Assembly: GCA_034359265.1 (NCBI GenBank)
Contig: CP136898.1
Span: 41,005,501 to 41,069,500 of the forward strand
Direction of reading: 5' to 3'
From: Canna indica
Taxonomy: Eukaryota > Streptophyta > Magnoliopsida > Zingiberales > Cannaceae
Length of the DNA: 64,000 nt
Shown here: one piece after another, positions 22,431 through 31,791 of the stretch
Numbering within the stretch: the stretch's first letter is position 1
Layout: each line of letters begins with the position of its first letter
Program-made: the position numbers and the translations under genes
Notes under the pieces: model-generated
Seen by the model: the letters and a program-made list of their open reading frames with translations, nothing else
Database searches by the model: none
What the model was told of the DNA's origin: nothing

Positions 22431-22744
22431 AGTAGTCGCGTGTAACTTTTAGTTGGCACATAGTGGCTCTTCGTGTCACTTTGAAGCGAGTCAAATAAGC
22501 ATTTATTGTCTTGTTATCCATATGTCCTCTCAACTTCCATGCTCTGCATGTCGATTTAATAATTAAAATCTTCTCATCTTGCATGGCAACTGCTAATTGG
22601 TTCTTGTCCCCTCATTTTTGGGGAAGACATCATGGCAAAGAAAGCGTTCGCTCGTGCCATGAGAGGTTTCTAGAGAGCCGTCGATCGCTGAGCTAGTCGG
22701 TGGAGATTTAATTTCAACTCTATTGTTGGCCATTGGATGGAGAA

Positions 22745-22880
22745 GTTGAGCCTATAAAATGACTCTTTTCTTCCTTATTTTCGAGTTTTTTCTTGTGTTC
22801 TTTGGCCTTCATCTCTAGCAAGCTCCATTGGTGATTTCTTAAGTTCGTTCCTTTCTTTCTCCGTTGTTACCTCTTGCTGG
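22745..22880 (+). promoter_or_regulatory. Promoter and leader of the Tat antisense ORF
   Basis: CCTATAAAATG gives a TATA box at 22753-22760, followed by a CT-rich leader and a consensus splice donor G|GTAAGT at 22880. The whole block, including the upstream CATCATGGCAAAGAAA segment, is recognisably repeated on the minus strand at 60490-60760, where a TATA box and G|GTGAGT donor sit at the same places before an ORF of the same family. Confidence 0.6.
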
Positions 22881-22916
22881 TAAGTCTTTTTAGTCTTTAT
22901 AGCTTCAGTATCATCG

Positions 22917-23910
22917 ATGTTGGCTTTAGGTTCGCGCTGGCTTTTGGTTTGTCTCCCTTACGATTCCTTCTATGGTTTTCTTGGGATGAACTATTCGGCT
23001 CTTTCCTATTTTGCGGGTGGGATTTCTTCACCGCTAAAGGTACAAGTCATGCGCGCCCACTTGGTAGAAATGCGAGAGAGCTCTGTAGGAGATAGAGGAA
23101 AAAGTACCAAGCCTCATAATTTCAGAAGCTGACGGTTAATGGGATGAGAGCAAAAGCGGTTGGATCATCAGCTTCTTCGGACTCTTCGATTTTCCTTGGC
23201 TCGGCGACGAGGCGTCGAAAAAGAGCTAGACATTTCGAGGAGAACTTTCTCCCTGAAGCTGTCATCCGATCACAGGGGAATGAGTCCAATCCTCCGGAGG
23301 TGGTGGTGGTGGCTGTTGCATCAATAGGCATTCGTCAACCAGGTCCGGTCTTATGCCTTCACTCCAGAAACCAATCAATTTTTCCTGAGGGGGTAGATCC
23401 CTCAGAGCCTGTTCAACTTTTGCTGGGTAAGTTAAAGGAGTCTTCGTTGAGAGAGTGTGAGACGCAATCCCAAGAACTTTAGGCTTTTGAGCTTAAAATG
23501 GTTGAGATGGAAAGAGATTTAGTGGCAAAGGTCGATGAAGTTGCTCGTTTGAGTGTGGCTGTTTCTGAGTCCGCGGCCCAGATAGCGGAGATGAAAGGCA
23601 AGAATAGGGTGGAGATGGAGATGGTCTACATGGACCTTTCCGAGGTGGTAGCGAAAGGTTCCTGTCTGAAGGCAGAGGCCGAGGAGGCCAGGGCCGAGGT
23701 CGTGAGGTGTAACTTGGCTAGGCAGACCCTTGATGAAGAGGTAAAATAACTCTGAGATCGTGCTCTCACCATGTAGATGGAGGGCTTTGAAAGGGCGACA
23801 TAACAAGCTGAACTTCTAGCTCTCGACGTTGATCCTTCTGAGATGAACTTCCTTATAGAGGTTAAAAATGGTGTCCTGATAAATTCTGAGATCGAGGAGG
23901 ACTTTTAATT
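22917..23910 (+). pseudogene. Antisense accessory ORF of the Tat relic (coiled coil)
   Basis: Runs opposite to gag-pol. Recognisable coding starts near 23144 (MRAKAVGSSASSDSS), passes a proline-rich stretch and VDPSEPVQLLLGKLKESS, then a long coiled coil (MERDLVAKVDEVARLSVAV, AEAEEARAEVVRCNLARQ) and ends near DPSEMNFLIEVKNG. Stops at about 23480, 23747, 23753, 23774 and 23801 all sit where Gln or Arg codons would continue the helix. The N-terminal domain kept in the copy at 58883-60408 is absent here. Related ORFs are annotated as putative gypsy-type transposon proteins; their role is unknown. Confidence 0.6.
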
Positions 23911-24359
23911 GTTGGTTGCTTGGAGAAGATCCTTCGGATGCGACTCCGGGCCAATGTTCATTTTCTCTGTGGGGGGATCTTGTTCCGAAAGGGGACGCTC
24001 TTGCTAAGTGCACCAAGGTGGGTGCAGTTTCTTCTCAATAGACTCTTTAGACTCTTGGCTTTCTTGTGTTGGTTTTGGAAACTCTTTAGGGTTGATTATT
24101 TTTCCCCGTTTTGTTTGACAATTGCTAATATGTGAGCATATTTTGTTTGGTAACTTCTTCGTGACAATTGCTCCTTCGTGAGCTTATTTTGTTTTGTAAT
24201 GTGCTTCTATTGATTTGGTAGGGTAATTCTTTATCGCTTGATTCTGTGTGAAGGGAATGTCCTTGATTTGTTTGAGGTTGAACCTTCGTATTCGAGGGTC
24301 TTAGTTGAGCTTTGCTTAGGTAAAATCACGCATAAGGAATCAAGCAAGGCCCTTAGGGT

Positions 24360-24800
24360 TGGAAACAATGGCGTGGTAACAAAAAACTACACTAGGGGGT
24401 TCAGGCTTGCCGAGGAGCATAAGGTGGAACCGCATGCGAGCAGCCGAGTAAGGGCTCTAAGATCAGAAGTAGTGACGTTGTAACCAAAAATTGCACTCGG
24501 GGGGTTCAAGCCGAGCTCATCGAGGAGTGTAAGGCAAAACCACGCGCGATGAGTTGAGTAATGGCTCTAAGGTCGGAAGTAGTGGTATGGTAGCCAAAAA
24601 CTACACTCGGGGGTTCAGGCCGAGCTCGCCGAGGAGCATAAAATGGAACCGCGCGCGAGGAGTTGGTAAGGACTCTAAGGCTAGAAGTAGTGGTGTGGTA
24701 GCCAAAAACTGCACTCGGGGGGGGTTCAGGCTGAGCTCGCCGAGGAGCATAATTAAGGCGGAACTGCATGCGAGGAGTTAAATAAGCCATTTCTAAAGTG
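24360..24800. repeat. Four tandem copies of a ~108-bp repeat
   Basis: Starts at about 24376, 24481, 24591 and 24699, spacing 105-110 bp. Each unit holds GTAGCCAAAAACTACACTCG, then GGTTCAGGCCGAGCTCGCC and GAGGAGCATAA, ending in CTCTAAGGTCGGAAGTAGTG. Weaker copies continue to about 25040 (GGGGGTTTAAGCCGAGCTCA). It fills the stretch between the antisense ORF and the RT remnant. Confidence 0.75.
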
Positions 24801-25029
24801 CGTCGGGCTGAGCCAAAGGCTGCATGTAGGACCGAGGACCCGACTCGGTGAAAAACGAGCTCGCGAGAAGCATGCTTGGGTTCATTGAGGGCGTAGGGAG
24901 CCTAGAATAGGCACTAAGGCCAGCAAGCGAGACTGGTGAAAATCGAGTTCTAGTCGCTAAGTGGAGTGCTAGGCTCTGGTGTTGAATACCACGGCTCTGA
25001 GGGTGAAGATCCACATTTGGGGGTTTAAG

Positions 25030-25360
25030 CCGAGCTCATATGTTAGGACTCGAGCAAGTTTCGAATAGAGCCCAGTATGTTGCTCTTGCATTTTCAGTCC
25101 GAATGGCACCACCTTGTAGCAAAAATTGGCATGTTCTATGATGAACATCGTCTTCTCCTATTCCTTGTGGGTGCAGACGTATTTGATTGCACCCTGAGAT
25201 AGCGGTACCTCAAGGAGCCATCGTCCAGCTTGTCTATGCTCGAGAGAGGGTGTGAATCCTTCGGATAAGCCTTGTTCAAGTCTGTGAAGTCCTTGCACAT
25301 CCACCATTTTCTCGAGCACTCTTCTTGATCATCACAACATTGGCAAGACACGTCGTGAAT
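25030..25360 (-). pseudogene. Tat-like RT, first half only
   Basis: Minus-strand reading gives KWWMCKDFTDLNKAYPKDSH, HPLSSIDKLDDG and, after a frame change, QEKTMFIIEHANFCYKVVPF and GLKMQEQH. These correspond to RT fingers and palm blocks up to the MPFGLKNAGATYQ region. The YxDD block, RNase H and integrase are absent; the homology stops where the ~108-bp repeats begin. The remaining sequence cannot encode an enzyme. Confidence 0.8.
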
Positions 25361-25979
25361 CTGATTTCTCTAATGAAACTTGCTTTCAACAGCTTCTTCA
25401 TCTCTTCAATGGATGCATGCTGGTGTTTGGCTCCAAGGTTTTTTTTTCTAAGCTACAAGATTGACTCGAGGGGTCGATGGCAAGCTTGTGACATATGACC
25501 CTGGGATTTATTACGGGCATGTCGATGGGAGTGCATGCGAACAAGTCAACATTGTTCTAAAGCGGATCACTTAGATTGTTTTTGAGCTTGGCAGGGAGTC
25601 GAGCTCCGACGATTGTCACTTGTTCAGATGTTTTCGCCGATCTGCACAGGTTCTAAGTCGTCCACTAGCTGAGGTCTCTCCTGTACACCCCCTCTTGGAT
25701 CTAACACGAATATTTTCGGCAGTTGTTCCATATGAAAAATTGAACTTACCAGTCGGGATAAAGTGCTCGACGCTTCTTCTATTTTGGCCAATCTTTGCTT
25801 TAGACATTTATTGTAGCACAGGCGGGCTTCCTACTGGTCGGCATGGAGTACTCTTACCTTTGTCTCTGATACTGAAAACTTGAGAGCCAAATGAGGTGTT
25901 GAGATGACGACTCCCAAGGTGTTCAGTGAAGGGCACCCCATAATCATGTGATAGCAGTTGGGGTAGTCGATGACCAAGT

Positions 25980-26260
25980 GCTACACTTCAATCGTCTTAG
26001 TCTTTGGCTGACAGTTGAACGTCGTCCTTAGCCAGACATAGCCTCGAACATGATGTTCAATCCTTCTTTAGAGAATTCGACAAGATCCCCGTTGTACGGG
26101 CCGAGGGAAGCTTCTGTCAGTTGCATATTTTTGAATGTGGAGTAGAATAGGATGTTAGCCGAGCTCCCTTGGTTGACCAGAACTTTTTTTGACAATGAAG
26201 TTGCTTGTGATTACAAAAGTCGCCACAGGACCATGTAGACTCTAATCTATCCATTAGAAA
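25980..26260 (-). pseudogene. Tat-like protease and linker remnant
   Basis: Minus strand shows VNQGSSANILFYSTFKNMQL followed by LGPYNGDLVEFSKEG, the conserved post-active-site part of Tat/Athila-type proteases (usually VDxGSSAD...PYxGxLVGF). The usual catalytic Asp position reads Asn here. Surrounding sequence from 25360 to 26400 is decayed linker with stops in all frames. Confidence 0.6.
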
Positions 26261-26412
26261 TCGATTCATAGAAGGATGTTACCAGGGTTGAGATTTGAGG
26301 TCTTTGCGGGCGAGCCAGGTCGTCGATCACCATGATAGCTCTGTGGAACTTTTCAAGCCAAGCTTGTCCCCTCGCCTTTTGCGAATTCGTCATCTATGTG
26401 ATCTATGATGCC

Positions 26413-27560
26413 TCAGATATTATTACCTGGCTGGTCTGTCCTCCCATTGTTGCGGTGGGTGCTGGTTTCCCTTGGGGGTGTCTCGCTCCAACATCGGCGT
26501 CGGGAGCTTCGATCATGTCGGTCCCAACTACGACTACAGATTCTCCTCTTGTGTCTGACGTCACGATCGAGATGGCCCTGCCTTACCAGACGCTCAATTT
26601 GATCCTTGAGGACTATACATTCCTCTGTGGTGTGGCCATAAGTGCGATGAAACTTGCACTTTTTTCTTTTATCTGCATTGAGTGGGACTTTCTGCTTCCC
26701 AGTGTTAGAAGGATACTTTATCAAATTCGTGTTGTAGATTTCCCGAATGATAGTCTCCCTTCTGGCATTGAGTGAGGTGTAGTCATGGAACTTATAATGA
26801 GGCCAGGGATGCGATCTCTTTCTCTTGTCATCGACTTTTCCTCGGTGGTCTCGTCCTTCCCCTTTTTTTATCATAATGCTTTCCTTGTTTGTCCTCGGCT
26901 TTGGTGGCCTTTTTTTTCCTTTCGGTCTTCCTTGCTTCTTTGAGATTTTCCATCTCTGTGTATCCTACTACTCATTCCTAGAACCTGGCCATGGTTTTCG
27001 GCTTGGCGATGGCTATCTTATGTGAATTGCCCTAGCTTCAGACCGTGTTTGACCGAGTATAGCTCGACATGAGGGCTGAGGTTGAGTATCTCCATGGCCA
27101 TTACATTAAACCTCGTCAGATACTCTCTTAGCCATTTGTGCTACCCCTGTGATGTAGTTCAGTTCGTCCTCTGACTTTGTATAGATTTTGGATGAGGAAA
27201 ACTAGCTTATTAATGAACGCATGGGAGAGCTCCTGAAACGTACCTTGGATTTAACCTGCTGGTAAGGTGGAAAACCACAAGAGGGCTGCCTTCTCCAGGA
27301 AGATAGGAAAAGCTCGGTAGAGAAGGGATCAGTAGCGCCGTTGAGGAGCATCACTAATCTAAACATTGTTATGTCGGTGGTGGGATCGCCCATGCCATCA
27401 TAGGGGCGGAGAGTAGTCGGCAGATTGAAGTCGTCCAGGAGACAAGCTGACATATATGATGTATTCAACGAACGGTCTTGAGTTGTCAGGAGGGCGATGG
27501 GTGGCCTCCATGGTCTTAGTTATCTCCATCTTATGTTGCGTGTGGGAGATCTTATCTTCT
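26413..27560 (-). pseudogene. Tat-like gag
   Basis: The N-terminal part carries the gag block LRPYDGMGDPTTDITMFRLV and MLLNGATDPFST, then after a frameshift AALLWFSTLPAG and FQELSHAFIN, the typical W-F-x-x-L-P-P-G region. The C-terminal part (ORF 26874-26413) is basic and holds a single knuckle-like CKFHRTYGHTTEEC followed by LKDQIERLVRQGHL, a signature of this gag group. Many stops lie between. It once built the particle for this element. Confidence 0.75.
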
Positions 27561-27828
27561 CCATAATAGGTATTGCCTTCATGTTTTGATTGGCAATGTT
27601 CGTGGTCGGTCCGATGTTTCTCTTTTGATTGTGTCAAAGCATTTGGTCTACCAGTTGCGTCGTAACTCTTTCATGGCTGGTTCTTTGGCGATCGGAGCGT
27701 CGTTCCTGGCTGCATTTGCATTGCCCAACAATGGGGGAACGCCGCTACTTGGCTATTGTCAATTGTTGGTTGCGGCATTGGCCTGACTTCGGGCATCAAC
27801 TATTGTGGGGAAGGTAAGATTTACTCGA

Positions 27829-27847
27829 CCCTACAGTGGACAACAAA
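27829..27847 (-). other. Degenerate primer binding site of the Tat relic
   Basis: Minus-strand TTGTTGTCCACTGTAGGG follows the LTR end and resembles the TTGGCGCCCACCGTGGGG site of plant Tat-type elements, with several changes. Confidence 0.4.
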
Positions 27848-28475
27848 TGTTCTCGCTTGATATCAATGATGCTACAAGCCTGCTTGGCTCATGGCTGAAT
27901 CTGGCTTCGGGATGACCTGCAAAGACACTTTAACGCTCTAGTGAGGACATATTCGAGGTGTTCTTGTAAAGAATTGGATTCCAGAGATACCTGTAGTTGC
28001 GGGATTTGGTTTTATAAGACAAGTTTTTGATGAAATATATTTGGCTGGATTTCTCCTCAATTATCGTCGGGATATGCCTTGGGTGAGTCAATTATCGAAT
28101 TGTGCCCCATAATTGTGCCATGACTATTTTAAAATTCTTCGGGTATAGATCAAAGACGAAAATGCCATCGGGGTGATAGGGTGGAGCCCCAGACCTCACT
28201 TGGGCCGGCTCAGTACAACTAGGTCCTCGAATGGTTAGGGCGAGCTGTGCTTCGTGGGTTCACCCGGCGGGCTCGAAGAATTAGTCGGGTCGAAAAACTT
28301 TGTGGTAAAAAGCCCTGACAACGGTGATGAAGCTATGTTGTCATTGGCGAAGTTGGAAGATCATGTTGAGGAAGGCTAGCATGTAGTATGTTGATTGGAA
28401 ATGCACTAACCGCATGACTGCTAACGAAGACTTGTTCATTTAGCATTGACGCGTGTAAGAATGGCGCACCAGAGA
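27848..28475 (-). repeat. Right (5') LTR-like segment of the Tat relic
   Basis: Starts TGTTCTCGC next to the primer site and contains GACCTGCAAAGACACTTTA and GGTGGAGCCCC, collinear with the left segment. The outer end near 28471 (GCGCACCA) is a guess. Confidence 0.5.
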
Positions 28476-28674
28476 GTGATCAAAGCCTAGTTTGCAAATA
28501 ATTCATAACATTGATATTCTTTAGATAACTTCAAACTTTTGAATGATCTTTGAATGATCAAAGCCTAGTTTATAAATATATCTTACGCATATAGTATACA
28601 CGTGACTCTCACGTGTGCATTATTGCGCAATAGAAATCAACCTTTATATTAATCCAATCACAGGAACCAAATAT

Positions 28675-28915
28675 GTTTTTTTTTTAACATAAAAAAGTCC
28701 AAAAATAGTTTAAAATAGAATTACAGCAACCTCCTCAAGTCCGGAAGCCAATTTAACCAATACAAAGTTTTATTTCTTGAACCTAGAATGTTTGGCAAGT
28801 CAATCCGCATCTTTATTAAACTCTCCACCCAACAAACGGAAACTTAACTTTCAAAATTTTTTGCAAGATGCGGAATGTCAGCAATTATATTCCAAATTTG
28901 CCAAAAAAACATTCT
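28675..28915 (-). mobile_element. 5'-truncated LINE tail (RNase H end), minus strand
   Basis: Minus strand reads KLSFRLLGGEFNKDAD, a stop, LAKHSRFKK, the His/Asn-Asp-Ala-x-x-Leu-Ala end of a LINE RNase H, followed by a short 3' UTR and ten A at 28675-28684. A short fragment of a different LINE copy from that at 15-21 kb. Confidence 0.5.
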
Positions 28916-29500
28916 ATTAAATATTAGTTATATGAAAAATACGCACATATAAACACATGCTTCAATGCCTTGATCAAATCAATTGGCAATATAAACATAA
29001 TAGCCGTCCCTGTTTTGTTTTGTTGATGACAGTAAGATAAAACAATGGTAAAGAAAATGGAATGACGACAACATTTTACTGCCAAATCTGATAAAACAAT
29101 GGGAAAGGAATCCGAAAATGATAAAATAAGAAGGATTGCCTCGTTTGCTAAATTTGTGCCAGAAGTTCTACTTGCACTTAGTAAAAAAATTTCCACATAT
29201 TTAATTGACAACAAATTAAAGAAAATGAAAAAAAAATCGCACTTGCCTAAAAGTAAATATTACATTAATGACGAAAGACCAAATTAATAAAGCAAGAATT
29301 GATAATATAAAGTTAAAAGAAAATTACCTTGAAATAAACTAATTTAATTGATTTCTTTATTGTATTACTCTTAATATTCTCTCAACAAGTGGCCGGCATA
29401 CCTAACCCACCACGGTTAAGTACAATTATATATTTCTTCTCTTTTCTCGGTAAAAAGAGTTGTCCAGTTAAAACCTTAAAAAGACGAGGCACCCACAGAA
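28916..29500. other. AT-rich stretch without recognisable feature
   Basis: Short overlapping frames on both strands (29099-29287 plus, 28924-29214 minus) have low-complexity Lys/Ile composition and no motif. I see no element ends or gene here. Confidence 0.5.
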
Positions 29501-29519
29501 AGTGCGCGTGTTTCTAAGG

Positions 29520-30260
29520 CAAATTGCACTGCTATATACATCAACCGCATGGATGATATATATGTGATCAGCCATTCTACAAGGTGATTCGTCACTAGGT
29601 CAGCTGAGAAGAATATAGAAGAGCATTGATTGCGCATTTAGCAATTAGTACAAGGTACGCGTCTTCAACTTTCTGTTTTGATTCCAATCCTCGTTGATAT
29701 CTAGTATACATTTATGGTTCTAAATGAAGTCGACGTACTCATGCTGTGTTAACAAGTAATCAGGAATCTTTTAAAAACTTTTTGTTGGCATGCCTACATT
29801 AATTATATATTAATTTATTCTTTTTCTTTGTTCAAGCAATGCTGAAGGCAACAAAATCATTGGCTTAATAATTAACATGATTTTCTTTTAGCAGGAGTGA
29901 TTCTTAGTATTAATCTCAAGAGATCTGGAACCATGGCAAGAAGTAAGTAACCAGTGTCAAACTACAAATGATTATGAGTCGGCTCTTTGCCCTTTCAATT
30001 CTTCAAAATACAAATCAAACTACAAACGAATAATATATCACAAATCTATTATGTGCAGGTACGATGTTTTCATTCTAATTAAGGCTTCCCAGCTAAAGCT
30101 TTTGTGAGATATTAGATAAATATGATGACTTCCATCTTTTGAGAACCTCCATACGGAATAGGTGTTCAACGATCTTTTTTCCTTCGGAGAGGACACAGGT
30201 ACTATCCGTACTTCATTTTAATTTTCTTTGTTTAAAATATCAAACTTCAAAAGATGTTTT
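29520..30260 (+). other. Possible 5' fragment of a spliced gene
   Basis: A TATA-like TATATACATC (29532) precedes a possible leader ending CAAG|GTACGC (29655); TTTTCTTTTAGCAG (29893) would be the acceptor; then comes GGAACCATGGCAAGAA|GTAAGT (about 29931-29945), a good start context with a consensus donor, and TATTATGTGCAG (30058) as the next acceptor. Joined, the frame ends after nine codons. It may be the broken 5' end of a host gene or of a transduplicated piece. No protein family recognised. Confidence 0.25.
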
Positions 30261-30539
30261 TCTTTAAGGAACCAGGAGGGAGTTAGTCCCACCTGAAAAT
30301 AAATAGAATAGGAAAAATATAAAAAGTTGCCAATTAATCTACAAATCTGAGCACAAAGCGCATCGAAAAATGGCAAGCTAGCACTGTGTGGTCAAAGCCC
30401 AACTTGACTCCATGGGAGTCACAACCCCCCCCTATAGGAAGAAAACCTTGTAAGAGGGATGGAAATTGTGTAGTTCTCTCCCCTAAGAAAGCAAAACTAA
30501 CTAAACCAATGAATCATATGAAGGCCCATTACAATTAAT

Positions 30540-31060
30540 CATATTAGCAATGGCCTAGCAATGACCCTCCAACAGCCTAGCTGTCGTTAAGTCGTCACTG
30601 AAAACATTAGCAACGGTGATACACCATGCTACCCAGACTACCAGCCATTTATGATAGGCTTTCAATGATAGCTTACTGACGGTTGACCATCACTGATAAA
30701 ATAATTGTGATGACGAGCCGTTGGTAAGTCATCGCTAATGTATTTTCTTGCACTTAAAAAATAAAAAAATCAAAAATTCATGATTACATCGATAAATTTT
30801 ACAATGCACACACCAAACATTAATATACACACCAAACACACAAAATATGAATCAATTTATATTATATAAACATCAAAAATATCAAATACATCAACAAGTA
30901 TACATATATATGAATCAATATACAAAAGTGTCAAATATATACGGTCAAGGCTGCTCCAAAGGGTGTGAAGGTTTAGGCAGCGGCATCTAAAAGGGCTGGT
31001 TCAACAATGGTGTCGGTTGAGTCGAGGAGGACAGTGGATCGGAGGGTCCAGGTATTGGAA
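30540..31060 (-). mobile_element. Probable CACTA-type remnant
   Basis: 30560-30745 is dense in diverged CGTCGCTAATG/TTAGCGACGG-like words in both orientations (for example GCAACGGTGATACACCAT, GGTAAGTCATCGCTAATG), typical of CACTA subterminal repeats. 30950-31060, read on the minus strand, is Pro/Ser-rich (GPSDPLSSSTQPTP, PLPKPSHPLEQP). No CACTA terminus was found, so this is a tentative call. Confidence 0.35.
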
Positions 31061-31099
31061 TGTTAGAGGGTTACTCTCTCACTGAGAGCACCTCTAACA
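31061..31099. other. Perfect 9-bp stem inverted repeat
   Basis: TGTTAGAGG at 31061-31069 pairs with CCTCTAACA at 31091-31099; within the loop CTCTC can pair with GAGAG. Lies just outside the gypsy element that begins at 31143. Origin unknown. Confidence 0.5.
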
Positions 31100-31142
31100 C
31101 CTCTATCTGAAGGACAACAATAACAATCCTAGCAAACCAAGT

Positions 31143-31648
31143 TGTTAGGGATCTTCGGGGTTGTTAAGTCCTGTATGTGTCATGACGGTCCATAACGTGC
31201 ATTGTAAATATTGCATCATAAACATCCACGTAAATATGCATAGTAAAACGCATCTATGCACCGCCCACCGCTCTTGCTCATGCCTAAGCAAACGACCTCG
31301 TTTGCCTAGGCATGGCATGGATGGTGGGGGTGTGAGAATATAGAAATTTTATCATGCTTCTCGTGCTTTAGGGAACCTTGGGGGTGACACTTGGGGGTTA
31401 GACTCCACAAGTATAGTACCCAGGTATAGCCTGGGCACTCTCTAGTCTTTCGTTCTAGCATTTTCATGCATTTGGCCATTTGGCCCAACAATATTTTTGC
31501 ATCCAAGCACATAGAGGTTTCGACCCACGCGAAGTGGGAGCCCACGACTTTTCGACATTGGCCAAGTAGATTGGCTTAAGGCTGATTCCTTGCATGGAAG
31601 CGAGAAAGCCGCGCAGATATTTTCCACCCAAACAATTAGTCTGTGATA
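31143..31648 (+). repeat. 5' LTR of the gag-protease gypsy element
   Basis: 506 bp, starting TGTTAGGGATC. The end reads GTCTGTGATA where the right LTR reads GTCCATGACA. Both LTRs share GGTACCCAGGTATAGCC-type and GGGTGACACTTGGGGG-type blocks. Confidence 0.85.
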
Positions 31649-31650
31649 GT

Positions 31651-31662
31651 TGGTATTAGAGC
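31651..31662 (+). other. Primer binding site (tRNA-iMet)
   Basis: TGGTATTAGAGC, two bases after the LTR, one C-to-T change from TGGTATCAGAGC. Confidence 0.85.
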
Positions 31663-31791
31663 GAGGTAAGCTCGCAAAGCTTTGGTGCAAGCAATCAACA
31701 CAAACCGTCAACAGACTCGTGCCTTCGTCATTTGAGACAAACGATGTTGGGGCACTCAACAATCTCACAGGAGAGATTTTCGTGATCAATC

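Larger units (their letters stand above)
21495..28475 (-). mobile_element. Tat-like Ty3/gypsy relic with antisense accessory ORF
   Basis: Two diverged LTR-like ends share, in order, an ACCTGCAAA-GATACTCT-ACGCTC motif (21573 and 27916) and a GGTGGAGCCCC motif (about 21880 and 28177). Between them on the minus strand are gag, protease and the first half of RT; the rest of pol is missing. On the plus strand, between RT and the left LTR, lies a coiled-coil ORF with its own promoter. A gag-pol plus antisense ORF on the 3' side is the layout known from Tat-lineage elements such as Grande. Boundaries are approximate. Confidence 0.7.

Noticed and set aside
28477..28585. GATCAAAGCCTAGTTT repeated 79 bp apart, possibly a target duplication
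   Set aside because: Sequence between has no transposon ends; more likely a small local duplication.
28924..29287. Opposing frames of 96 and 62 codons
   Set aside because: AT-rich low complexity with no motif on either strand.
31306..31789. Minus-strand frames in the gypsy LTR and leader
   Set aside because: Noncoding LTR and primer-site region; frames are not kept in the right LTR.
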